DNA from: Bacillota bacterium | Lineage (GTDB): Bacteria > Bacillota > Clostridia > Acetivibrionales > DSM-1351 | Direction: 5' to 3' | NCBI GenBank assembly: GCA_023443515.1 | Contig: JAEZUC010000169.1 | Span: 1-12,776 of the forward strand | Length of the DNA: 12,776 nucleotides | Shown: positions 6,465-12,776 of the stretch, piece by piece | Layout: every line of letters starts with the position of its first letter | Position numbering within the stretch: the stretch's first letter is position 1 | Notes under the pieces: generated by a model | What the model was told of the DNA's origin: nothing | The model's input: only the letters and a program-made list of their open reading frames with translations | The model's database searches: none | Position numbers and translations under genes: made by a program

Positions 6465-7907
6465 CTTGTTCTTTTTTCTTTTTAGTTTCCATACACCTTT
6501 ATAATCTTTAATCAAGTATACTTTTTTCTTTACCCTGTTTGTAAACAGACTCAGCATTTCCTCTCTGGACTTAGGGAGATTGGTAAAGGATTGAGTATAG
6601 GGATTGTTACTGTTAGATCGTTTAATATTATTTATCGGGTCTGCTGCCGCGTAAGTGATTCTACTTGCCTCTATCGGTTCGGTACTTGGTTTTTGCGGTT
6701 TTGGGCCTATCATTATCTTAGACATTTCTTTCAAGAGAGAACGTTCCATATTCTGTTGATTTGACTCAAGGGATTTAATATTATTAAAAATGATATTCTG
6801 AGCTTCTTTTAAATCCGCTACTTGTTTTTTCAATATTTTAAGTTCACTTGCTATAATAGCTCTCATTTCATCAGTATTAAGACCGCTCTCCAGATCCACA
6901 GAATCATGTGTGAACATAAGCTTGAAGCCATTAACAAAGGAAGCAGGTATTTCGTCTGCCTGAACATGCTCATAAGGGCTGTTGGATTTATACCTTACAC
7001 AAATATGTTGTTTGGTCAAGGATGTGCTTTTGGAAGACTTCGTGAAGCTGGCTCCATAATCATTTGATATGAATGAATAAAGGGTATCATCCTTGACGTA
7101 ATAAACCACCAGGCTGCTTTTGACAGATAACAAGGAGAAGTTGGAGATAGGAGTACCCGAACCTGCCAGTATGCTCTCTGATGTCCACATATTTCTGTCG
7201 GGTATCTTTTGTTGATATACCAGTTGGAACTGTTTATCCTGTTTTCGTACATAGCAGATATGAAAAATACCGTTTCTGTCAACGACTACCTTAGGATTCT
7301 GACTGTTGGAGGAAAACATAGTAATTTGCGAGTACTCACTCCAGGTTTTGTTAACGGTAGAATACTTTTTATAACCTATTTGGTTATTCTTACCGTCAGA
7401 TATATGATAAAAAACATAAATGTCATCATTCATATCATAAACAATTGTATAAGGGTATGGCAGTACGGTTATATTATCCACTTTTTTTGGTGCAACAGGA
7501 ACACCGTCGGTTATTGTCTGATAGGACAGCATGTATATTCCGTTATGCTCAATTATAAAAAAGATATGTACCGAACCATTAGCAACAATCATTGACAAAT
7601 GTTTGTTAAATACAGAGTGTGATTTACTGGTAAGGACGGGTAATGCCTTAACCGTTTCATTTGGTTGCATAAAACAATAAACAATATTACCCTTTTTATC
7701 CTGATATATAATATGAAAGCAGTCCTTCTCATCGATTTCTACATAGAATTGCTCATAGGCTTCTGACTGCACTACTCTGGGTTCCGACCATGCCATTTTT
7801 TTTGAAAAAATGCTGTAACATATTCCCTGATTGGTATCATAATAAAAATTCCACAGTTTGCCCTCGGAATCTCTAAAAACAAATTGTTTACTTCTTGGAT
7901 TGTACAT
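6462..7907 (-). CDS. Beta-propeller-like protein with coiled coil, function unknown
   Basis: A 481-residue protein. The ATG at 7907-7905 is chosen because GGAGG (7920-7916 on the minus strand) precedes it by eight bases; a TTG at 7922 is directly against that site. Residues about 5-290 hold a repeated beta pattern of hydrophobic strand, Asp/Asn-Gly turn, 'hHhhYh', then 'IxYxx'. Copies lie near 54-78, 104-129, 153-179, 205-232 and 259-288, and the last ends in 'SNDYGASF', close to an Asp-box (S-x-D-x-G-x-x-F). This suggests a sialidase-like propeller. Residues about 345-395 form a heptad-rich coiled coil, then comes a Pro/Ser/Asn-rich linker and a very basic tail (KKK and KRKKNK). There is no signal peptide, so it acts inside the cell or leaves by another route. 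The basic tail might bind nucleic acid, cell wall or spore polymer; this is inference. I do not recognise the family. Confidence 0.85.
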   Translation of the reverse strand: MYNPRSKQFVFRDSEGKLWNFYYDTNQGICYSIFSKKMAWSEPRVVQSEAYEQFYVEIDEKDCFHIIYQDKKGNIVYCFMQPNETVKALPVLTSKSHSVFNKHLSMIVANGSVHIFFIIEHNGIYMLSYQTITDGVPVAPKKVDNITVLPYPYTIVYDMNDDIYVFYHISDGKNNQIGYKKYSTVNKTWSEYSQITMFSSNSQNPKVVVDRNGIFHICYVRKQDKQFQLVYQQKIPDRNMWTSESILAGSGTPISNFSLLSVKSSLVVYYVKDDTLYSFISNDYGASFTKSSKSTSLTKQHICVRYKSNSPYEHVQADEIPASFVNGFKLMFTHDSVDLESGLNTDEMRAIIASELKILKKQVADLKEAQNIIFNNIKSLESNQQNMERSLLKEMSKIMIGPKPQKPSTEPIEASRITYAAADPINNIKRSNSNNPYTQSFTNLPKSREEMLSLFTNRVKKKVYLIKDYKGVWKLKRKKNK

Positions 7908-8045
7908 ATTATCGGCCTCCAATCATTAATATATATGCTTAAAATAAGCTGTTTAGTAACAAAACAAAGTAATCACACATTTGTCTATATAACATAATAT
8001 GTAATTAAGGGAAATCATCAACAACTGCAATTAAGGGGGATTTTT

Positions 8046-8924
8046 ATGGGTCAAGATAATGACAGAGTGGTCTCGGGGCTTATTTGTGAGAGAGATCTCA
8101 GTAGAATAAGAGAAGCCGTCGGTGTACATGCTGAAAAAATATACGATTCATGCAAGGACAGGGATTGTATAGAAAATGCAAGAGTTTATTTCGAACGTCT
8201 TACAGATGCTGAAGTTCGCGCTATTAATGATTCCTTTAACGTTAAAATCAGAGCAGCAGAGGTAACTGATGTTATAACGGATATAGAAGCAGTTCCATTT
8301 AAGAGGGGCTTTTATGCTGTAGATGTCAAATTTATTATAGCTGTTACACTTGATTTCTTTACCAGAATAACTGTGGGAGGCAGGGAAAGAATTCAGATAA
8401 CTACAGTAGAAGGAAACATCTCCTACGACAAGAAAATAATATTATTCGGTTCAGAGGGCGGAGTTAAGATTTTCAAGTCACTTTACCAGCCAAGGGCACT
8501 GGACATCCAATCAAATGCCGAGCTACAGCAAAGTAACCTGCCTTTCTGCAAGATAGAAGTTGCTGAACCTATTCCGTTATCTGCAAGAACAAAGGGCTGT
8601 TTAGACAAACTGGATGATGACAGGGAAATGGAAAGAGGGCCCGGTCCGATACCTGGACCTGTACTTACAAGAAGAGTGTACGTTACAGTAGGATTATTCT
8701 CAATAGTTAGTCTTGCAAGGGTAGTACCACTCTTAATACCTGCTTTTGATTTTTCATATCCACATAAGCACTGTCCTGCAGGAACGGATGACAATGCATG
8801 TGAATTGTTTGATACCTTCGATTTTCCATATGATGAGTTCTATCCACCTCAAAAATTTGATTTCCCCGGTGCGACAGATCAGGAAAGGCTTTTGCTTGAA
8901 GATGTGAATGAGTGCAAGGACTAG
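8046..8924 (+). CDS. Conserved clostridial-type hypothetical protein
   Basis: A 292-residue protein. The ATG at 8046 follows a purine-rich AAGGGGGA site. Near the N-terminus, 'HAEKIYDSCKDRDCIENARVYF' (split as 28-41 and 42-49) carries a Cys-x4-Cys pair in a motif I associate with uncharacterised clostridial proteins; that association is from memory. Residues 65-145 alternate as beta strands ('AVDVKFIIAVTLDFF', 'RIQITTVEGNI'). A Gly/Pro hinge (GPGPIPGP, 198-205) is followed by a moderately hydrophobic stretch (211-233) that is short and charged-flanked, doubtful as a membrane helix. The acidic C-terminus repeats Phe-Asp-Phe three times (234-236, 258-260, 271-273), each next to Pro or Tyr, with Cys243 and Cys252 between. 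Spore-coat or structural roles are conceivable but not shown. It is divergent from the propeller-like gene across 138 bases. Confidence 0.85.
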   Translation: MGQDNDRVVSGLICERDLSRIREAVGVHAEKIYDSCKDRDCIENARVYFERLTDAEVRAINDSFNVKIRAAEVTDVITDIEAVPFKRGFYAVDVKFIIAVTLDFFTRITVGGRERIQITTVEGNISYDKKIILFGSEGGVKIFKSLYQPRALDIQSNAELQQSNLPFCKIEVAEPIPLSARTKGCLDKLDDDREMERGPGPIPGPVLTRRVYVTVGLFSIVSLARVVPLLIPAFDFSYPHKHCPAGTDDNACELFDTFDFPYDEFYPPQKFDFPGATDQERLLLEDVNECKD

Positions 8925-8942
8925 CATAGCAACTGTAAGGCT

Positions 8943-8973
8943 AAAAAAGGAAGGATTTTTTCCTTCCTTTTTT
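8943..8973 (+). terminator. Terminator after the 8046-8924 gene
   Basis: AAAAAAGGAAGG (8943-8954) pairs with CCTTCCTTTTTT (8962-8973) across a seven-base loop, 18 bases after the stop codon. The A-run and T-run make it symmetrical and possibly bidirectional, but no minus-strand gene ends here. Confidence 0.9.
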
Positions 8974-9114
8974 ATGTTGTTCATTATCCTGTCACTGTAT
9001 ACTTATTTACATAGAAAATTAAAACTGTTAAAATTACTATAAGCTGTACAGGTTTGTTTTTTAAAAATAGGAATATAATGATTTAGAATTTAATTTATAT
9101 AAAAAGGATAAAGT

Positions 9115-9798
9115 ATGAAAAAAGGTCTAATGTATGATGCCAAATCAATAGCGAGTCGTGATCCTGCTGCTAAAAGCACTCTGGAGGTAATTTTGCTGTA
9201 CCCGGGTTTTCATGCTCTCGTATACCACAGGATGGCTCATTGGTTTTATAAAAAGAAAATGTTCTTTATGGCCAGATTTATATCGCAGTTCGGAAGACAT
9301 TTTACAGGTATAGAGATACATCCCGGAGCCAAAATAGGTACCGGCTTATTTATAGATCATGGAATGGGTGTTGTTATAGGAGAGTCAGCTGAAATAGGTG
9401 ACAACTGTACAATATATCATGGCGTTACCCTTGGGGGAACAGGTAAGGACAAGGCTAGCAAACGTCATCCAACGGTTGGAAATAATGTTCTTATCGGAGC
9501 GGGAGCAAAGGTTTTGGGACCCTTTAAAATAGGGGATAATTCAACTATAGGTGCAAACACTTTTGTTTCCTTTGAGGTTGAGCCTTTTTCCACAGTTGTA
9601 GGTGTAAAAGGCAGAACAGTCAAAAAGGCAGGTAGGAGAATTGATTGTCCGTCTGAGTCTCTGGATCAGATACATATGCCCGATCCATTGTCACAGGAGA
9701 TATGTAAACTCGCTGCCCGTTTGCAACATTGTGAAAAGCTGATTGGCGAAAGTGTCAAGTTGTCAGAAATGCCGGGAAACTCTGAAAAGGGGCTTTAA
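9115..9798 (+). CDS. cysE: Serine O-acetyltransferase
   Basis: A 227-residue cytoplasmic enzyme. It acetylates L-serine with acetyl-CoA to O-acetylserine, the committed step to cysteine. The ATG at 9115 follows an AAGGAT site. The N-terminal helical part is short (about 1-62), as in Bacillus-type CysE rather than the longer E. coli form. The left-handed beta-helix runs from about 63 to 165 with hexapeptide repeats such as 'GAKIGTGLFIDH', 'GVVIGESAEIGDN' and 'NVLIGAGAKVLG'. Catalytic Asp81-His82 lie in 'FIDHGMG', His102 in 'IYHGVTLGGTG', and the CoA/serine loop is 'KRHPTV' (116-121). Residues 170-227 form the C-terminal tail where cysteine synthase binding and feedback usually act; it does not end in Ile, so the standard CysK-docking tail is not obvious. 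cysS follows at 67 bases, a common pairing in Firmicutes. Confidence 0.95.
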   Translation: MKKGLMYDAKSIASRDPAAKSTLEVILLYPGFHALVYHRMAHWFYKKKMFFMARFISQFGRHFTGIEIHPGAKIGTGLFIDHGMGVVIGESAEIGDNCTIYHGVTLGGTGKDKASKRHPTVGNNVLIGAGAKVLGPFKIGDNSTIGANTFVSFEVEPFSTVVGVKGRTVKKAGRRIDCPSESLDQIHMPDPLSQEICKLAARLQHCEKLIGESVKLSEMPGNSEKGL

Positions 9799-9865
9799 AC
9801 CAAGCTCTTGAATAATATTGATAATATTACAATTAACAAATAGATGTACATGAGAGGAGAAAAAA

Positions 9866-11251
9866 ATGAAGGTCTACAATACACTTTCAAGGCAAAAGGA
9901 AGACTTTAAGCCTATTGATGATAAAGAGGTACGCATTTATTCCTGCGGCCCTACAGTTTACAACTATGCACACATTGGAAACCTCCGCACATATGTATTT
10001 ATGGATATACTCAGAAGAGTTCTTGAGTACAACGGCTACAGCCTTAAACATGTTATGAATATTACAGACGTAGGGCATCTTGTTTCAGATGAGGATGAGG
10101 GCGAGGACAAAATGGTAAAGGGTGCTCGCGAGCAGAAAAAGACACCCTGGGAAATCGCCGAACACTATACTGAGATTTTTATGAAAGATATAAAGGCACT
10201 TAATATACAGGTTCCTGAAATAGTACCAAAAGCAACTGAACATATTCCGGAAATGCTGGAATTTGTACATGGACTTGTTGACAAGGGCTATGGATATGAA
10301 ACCAGTGACGGTATATATTTTGACATACAGAAATTTGACGGATACGGAAAGCTTTCAAGGGCCAACCTTGAAGACCAGATTGCAGGAGCACGAGTTGAGG
10401 TAAATGAGGAAAAGCATCATCCTGCGGACTTTGCTATCTGGAAGAGAGCTCCAAAGGAACACATCATGCAGTGGCCAAGCGAATGGGGAATGGGATATCC
10501 CGGTTGGCATATTGAGTGTTCTGCAATGGGGAGAAAATATCTTGGAGATACCTTTGACATTCACACAGGCGGAGTTGATCATATACCCGTTCATCATGAA
10601 AATGAAATTGCCCAGTCAGAAGCACTTCTTGGAAAACCGGCAGTAAATTACTGGTTGCACGGTGAATTCATGATGGTTAACAACGGAAAAATGTCAAAGA
10701 GCCTTGGTAATACTTATACCATAGACAATTTAAAGGAAAAGGGCTATGATCCTATGTCTTTCAGGTATATGTGTCTGAACGCCCACTACAGAAATAAGCT
10801 GAACTTTACATGGGAAGTTATGCAGTCGGCACAGGTTTCCTATGACAGGTTTGTAGAAGGTGTACTTTCTCATAAGGATGGAAAGGAACAGATTGACAGT
10901 GCCGTTGTAAAAGAATTCCTCAGTGATTTTGAAGATGCAATAAATGATGATCTGAATATACCAAAGGCCCTGGGTGTGGCTTGGAATGCAATCAGATACG
11001 GTAAGAAGGCACAGGAGATATATGAGCTTCTTACTAAAATGAACAAAATATTCGGATTTAATCTGGAGAAAACGAAGGACAGTGCAGGTGAACCTGAAAT
11101 AAGTCCTGAAATACAGAAACTTCTTGAAGAACGAAAAGAGGCCAGAGCACAAAAGAACTGGAAGCGTTCGGATGAGATAAGAGACGAATTAAAGGCTATG
11201 GGGTATGCAGTGGAAGATACTGCAAATGGGCCTAAATTAAAGCTTTTATAA
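9866..11251 (+). CDS. cysS: Cysteinyl-tRNA synthetase
   Basis: A 461-residue class I synthetase that charges tRNA-Cys; length is normal. The ATG at 9866 has GAGAGGAG seven bases upstream. The HIGH-type motif is 'YAHIGN' (34-39). The KMSKS loop is exact at 275-279. Zinc ligands that confer cysteine selectivity are Cys27 ('SCGPTVYN'), Cys218 ('WHIECSAM'), His243 and Glu247 ('HHENE'), matching E. coli Cys28, Cys209, His234 and Glu238. 'GVDHIPVHHENEIAQSEA' is characteristic. The C-terminal helical DALR-type region and the basic 'RKEARAQKNWKRSDEIRDEL' tail complete the protein. It is probably co-transcribed with cysE. No cysteine T-box is seen upstream of either gene. A strong terminator follows. 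Confidence 0.97.
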   Translation: MKVYNTLSRQKEDFKPIDDKEVRIYSCGPTVYNYAHIGNLRTYVFMDILRRVLEYNGYSLKHVMNITDVGHLVSDEDEGEDKMVKGAREQKKTPWEIAEHYTEIFMKDIKALNIQVPEIVPKATEHIPEMLEFVHGLVDKGYGYETSDGIYFDIQKFDGYGKLSRANLEDQIAGARVEVNEEKHHPADFAIWKRAPKEHIMQWPSEWGMGYPGWHIECSAMGRKYLGDTFDIHTGGVDHIPVHHENEIAQSEALLGKPAVNYWLHGEFMMVNNGKMSKSLGNTYTIDNLKEKGYDPMSFRYMCLNAHYRNKLNFTWEVMQSAQVSYDRFVEGVLSHKDGKEQIDSAVVKEFLSDFEDAINDDLNIPKALGVAWNAIRYGKKAQEIYELLTKMNKIFGFNLEKTKDSAGEPEISPEIQKLLEERKEARAQKNWKRSDEIRDELKAMGYAVEDTANGPKLKLL

Positions 11252-11291
11252 TTTGATAACAAGTATAATTTATATATTTCTCAAATCCTTT

Positions 11292-11323
11292 CACACCTTG
11301 GGTAAAACCAAGGTGTGTTTTTT
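11292..11323 (+). terminator. Terminator of cysE-cysS
   Basis: A perfect ten-pair stem CACACCTTGG/CCAAGGTGTG (11292-11301 with 11308-11317), a six-base loop and six T. It lies 40 bases after the cysS stop. Confidence 0.93.
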
Positions 11324-11383
11324 GCTCCCTCCTTCATATTATGTTAATGGACATTTTTATATTATATATAGAGGAGTGATTTA

Positions 11384-12214
11384 ATGAACAGGCTGCAGGA
11401 ATTTATAGGGATTATAAGGTCAAAGCTTGGCAGTGGCTATGTTTACGGAGGACAGAATGATAGTCCTCTGACAAGGGAAGCATTGGAAGAACTGGTAAAA
11501 AGATTTGGAAAATCCCATTACTATTTCAACAACTATTCAGCTGAAAGATGGTTGGGTAAAGAATATTATGACTGTTCAGGACTAATCGTGTATGCCTTAA
11601 GGAAAATGGGTCTTATTCCAAACACCGCAGATTATACTGCACAGATAATGTACTCTCAGTTGTGCAAGCCTATAGAGTCAAAGGAATTACACGCAGGAGA
11701 TTTATGTTTTAATAAAACGGGCTCGGGTATAGTTCATGTAGGTGTATTTATGGGGAATGGCAGAATTGTTCACGCAAGAGGCACTTTTTATGGGGTAGTT
11801 GAAACACAGGTGTTCTCAACATTCAATACTTTTGGAAGACTCAACTTTTTTGCAGACCAAAAGCCGGAAGCTATTGTTAAACCTGAAAATTCTATTAAAA
11901 AGGCGAAAGTTAAAATTTCGGTAACCCAGCAACCCTTTGACAATACAGCAGGTATAGGTATTATAAATGCGGGAAGCCTTGTACATGTGACAGGGGAAAC
12001 TGACAACGGGTGGTATCAGATTGATTTAAACGGGAAAGTCGGTTTTGTAAAGGTTTCGGCGCTGGAAGACTATGAAGAATTGGTAAAGGCTATTGCCTTC
12101 TTGAGTCAAAAGGCCGGTATAGACAATGTTTACTGGTATAATCATGCCACGGATGTTAAATGGCTGGATGTCTGCTTTATTAAAATTGCAAAGGCCTTTG
12201 GGGCAAATCTGTGA
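11384..12214 (+). CDS. NlpC/P60 (C40) peptidase with SH3-like domain
   Basis: A 276-residue protein. The ATG at 11384 follows GAGGAG. The catalytic domain comes first: 'GSGYVYGGQ' (16-24), the nucleophile Cys64 in 'YYDCSGLIVYAL', His118 in 'GIVHVGVFMG' and His130 in 'RIVHARG'. This is the cysteine endopeptidase fold that cuts peptidoglycan stem peptides. Between GGQ and DCSG there is a roughly 38-residue stretch with 'TREALEELV' and 'WLGKEYYDCSG', longer than in P60 autolysins and more like phage-type members. Residues about 174-228 form a bacterial SH3-like wall-binding module ('AGSLVHVTGETDNGWYQI', 'GKVGFVKVSAL'), and the last 45 residues are a helical extension. There is no signal peptide, so it needs lysis, a holin or a non-classical route to reach the wall, or it acts inside the cell or in a spore. 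xth starts 41 bases later and may share the transcript. Confidence 0.9.
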   Translation: MNRLQEFIGIIRSKLGSGYVYGGQNDSPLTREALEELVKRFGKSHYYFNNYSAERWLGKEYYDCSGLIVYALRKMGLIPNTADYTAQIMYSQLCKPIESKELHAGDLCFNKTGSGIVHVGVFMGNGRIVHARGTFYGVVETQVFSTFNTFGRLNFFADQKPEAIVKPENSIKKAKVKISVTQQPFDNTAGIGIINAGSLVHVTGETDNGWYQIDLNGKVGFVKVSALEDYEELVKAIAFLSQKAGIDNVYWYNHATDVKWLDVCFIKIAKAFGANL

Positions 12215-12255
12215 TATACTTTATTTAATTTATTTTGGAACAGGAGAAAATACTT

Positions 12256-12776
12256 ATGACAAAGCTTGTTTCATGGAATGTCAACGGACTCAGGGCATGT
12301 ATAGGCAAGGGCTTTTGGGATTTTTTCAAAGAGGTTGATGCTGATATATTCTGCATTCAGGAATCAAAACTTCAAGAGGGACAGATAGAACTGGAACTTG
12401 AAGGCTATGAGCAGTATTGGAATTATGCTGTTAAAAAAGGATACTCAGGCACTGCTATATTTACAAGAATAAAACCTGTTGCATCTTCCTGCGGAATTGG
12501 TATTGAGGAGCATGACAATGAAGGAAGGGTTATAACTCTGGAATTTGACCAATACTTTCTTGTGAATGTATATACACCAAACTCCAAGAGAGAGCTTGAA
12601 AGACTGGAATACCGCATGAAGTGGGAAGATGATTTCAGGATATACCTGAAGAAGCTGGAGGAAACAAAACCGGTTATTATTTGCGGGGATATGAATGTGG
12701 CTCACCAGGAAATAGACATAAAGAACCCTCGTTCAAACAAGAGAAGTGCTGGTTTTACCGCGGAGGAAAGAGAGAA
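12256..12776 (+). CDS. xth: Exodeoxyribonuclease III (5' part, cut by window end)
   Basis: The reading frame from the ATG at 12256 (AGGAG at 12242-12246) stays open for 173 codons to the window edge; family members are about 250-260 residues. It is an AP endonuclease and 3'-5' exonuclease of the Xth/APE1 family, acting in base excision repair. Visible motifs are 'SWNVNGLRA' (6-14) with Asn8, 'IQESKL' (34-39) with metal-binding Glu36, 'NVYTPNS' (104-110) with Tyr106, and 'ICGDMNVAH' (142-150) with Asp145 and Asn147. The conserved 'ENxxxAGFTxxER'-like region follows ('RSAGFTAEERE'), ending at the cut. The catalytic Asp and His of the C-terminal third lie outside the window. It shares a repair theme with ogg, but the two are not in one operon. 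Confidence 0.95.
   Translation, partial: MTKLVSWNVNGLRACIGKGFWDFFKEVDADIFCIQESKLQEGQIELELEGYEQYWNYAVKKGYSGTAIFTRIKPVASSCGIGIEEHDNEGRVITLEFDQYFLVNVYTPNSKRELERLEYRMKWEDDFRIYLKKLEETKPVIICGDMNVAHQEIDIKNPRSNKRSAGFTAEERE

Noticed and set aside
7209..7595. 128-codon plus-strand frame inside the propeller-like gene
   Set aside because: It lies wholly antisense to a well-supported gene, has no ribosome site and its composition is hydrophobic noise.
7923..8045. Sporulation-sigma promoter (CATAATA at 7993) for the 8046 gene
   Set aside because: The -10 like sequence fits a sigma-F/G pattern, but no matching -35 lies at the required distance.
9080..9114. T-box leader for cysE-cysS
   Set aside because: The stretch between the previous terminator (8973) and cysE has no T-box sequence or antiterminator hairpin, and it is A/T-rich throughout. 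A TATAAT at 9074-9079 exists but has no good -35.
9808..9840. Small dyad AATATT repeats between cysE and cysS
   Set aside because: A/T-only short repeats without a T-run, not distinguishable from background composition.
10730..11262. Two long minus-strand frames (130-140 codons) over cysS
   Set aside because: They are antisense to the conserved cysS sequence; composition (Ser/Phe/Leu-rich) is what the complement of a coding frame gives.

Overview
The window reads as a low-GC, Gram-positive anaerobe of the clostridial type. Strong GGAGG/GGGGG ribosome binding sites, AT-rich spacers with TTGACA/TATAAT-like promoters, hairpin-plus-T-run terminators, and a DUF6062-type Cys-rich protein together with a DUF3343 protein all fit. 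A Ruminiclostridium/Clostridium cellulolyticum-like source is my guess, not something the sequence proves. No transposase, CRISPR array, tRNA or rRNA gene was seen.

Layout, left to right. (1) 42-1097: a secreted protein of unknown function, closed by a strong terminator. (2) 1293-3676: metY and metA, the two enzymes that make homocysteine directly from homoserine and sulfide. Each has its own promoter-like sequence, and a perfect hairpin lies between them. (3) 3689-3814: a compact, highly structured element enclosed by a perfect 12-bp inverted repeat, of no family I recognise. (4) 3868-4647, minus strand: a DUF6062-like protein with a duplicated Cys/His module. (5) 4834-6075: an Ogg1-type 8-oxoguanine DNA glycosylase followed by a small DUF3343 (putative Se/S-carrier-like) protein. 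(6) 6132-6464: a near-consensus promoter, about 300 bases of structured non-coding sequence whose ends pair, then an intrinsic terminator. This is a free-standing ncRNA gene that I cannot assign to a family. (7) 6462-7907 minus and 8046-8924 plus: two divergent genes of unknown function, the first a beta-propeller-like protein with a coiled coil. (8) 9115-11251: cysE and cysS (cysteine synthesis and tRNA charging), followed by a terminator. (9) 11384-12776: an NlpC/P60 peptidase without a signal peptide, then the 5' part of an exodeoxyribonuclease III gene cut by the window end.

Themes. Sulfur amino acids recur: metY-metA (homocysteine), cysE-cysS (cysteine), and possibly the DUF3343 protein. 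MetA carries Glu111, the residue associated with acetyl-CoA use, so MetA and MetY together form a consistent O-acetylhomoserine route. Two base-excision-repair genes (ogg, xth) are also present. No S-box or T-box leader is visible in front of metY, metA, cysE or cysS. The best regulatory candidate is an imperfect palindrome between the -35 and -10 boxes of metY. The two unassigned RNA-like elements (3689-3814 and 6167-6464) are the most likely sites of undescribed biology.
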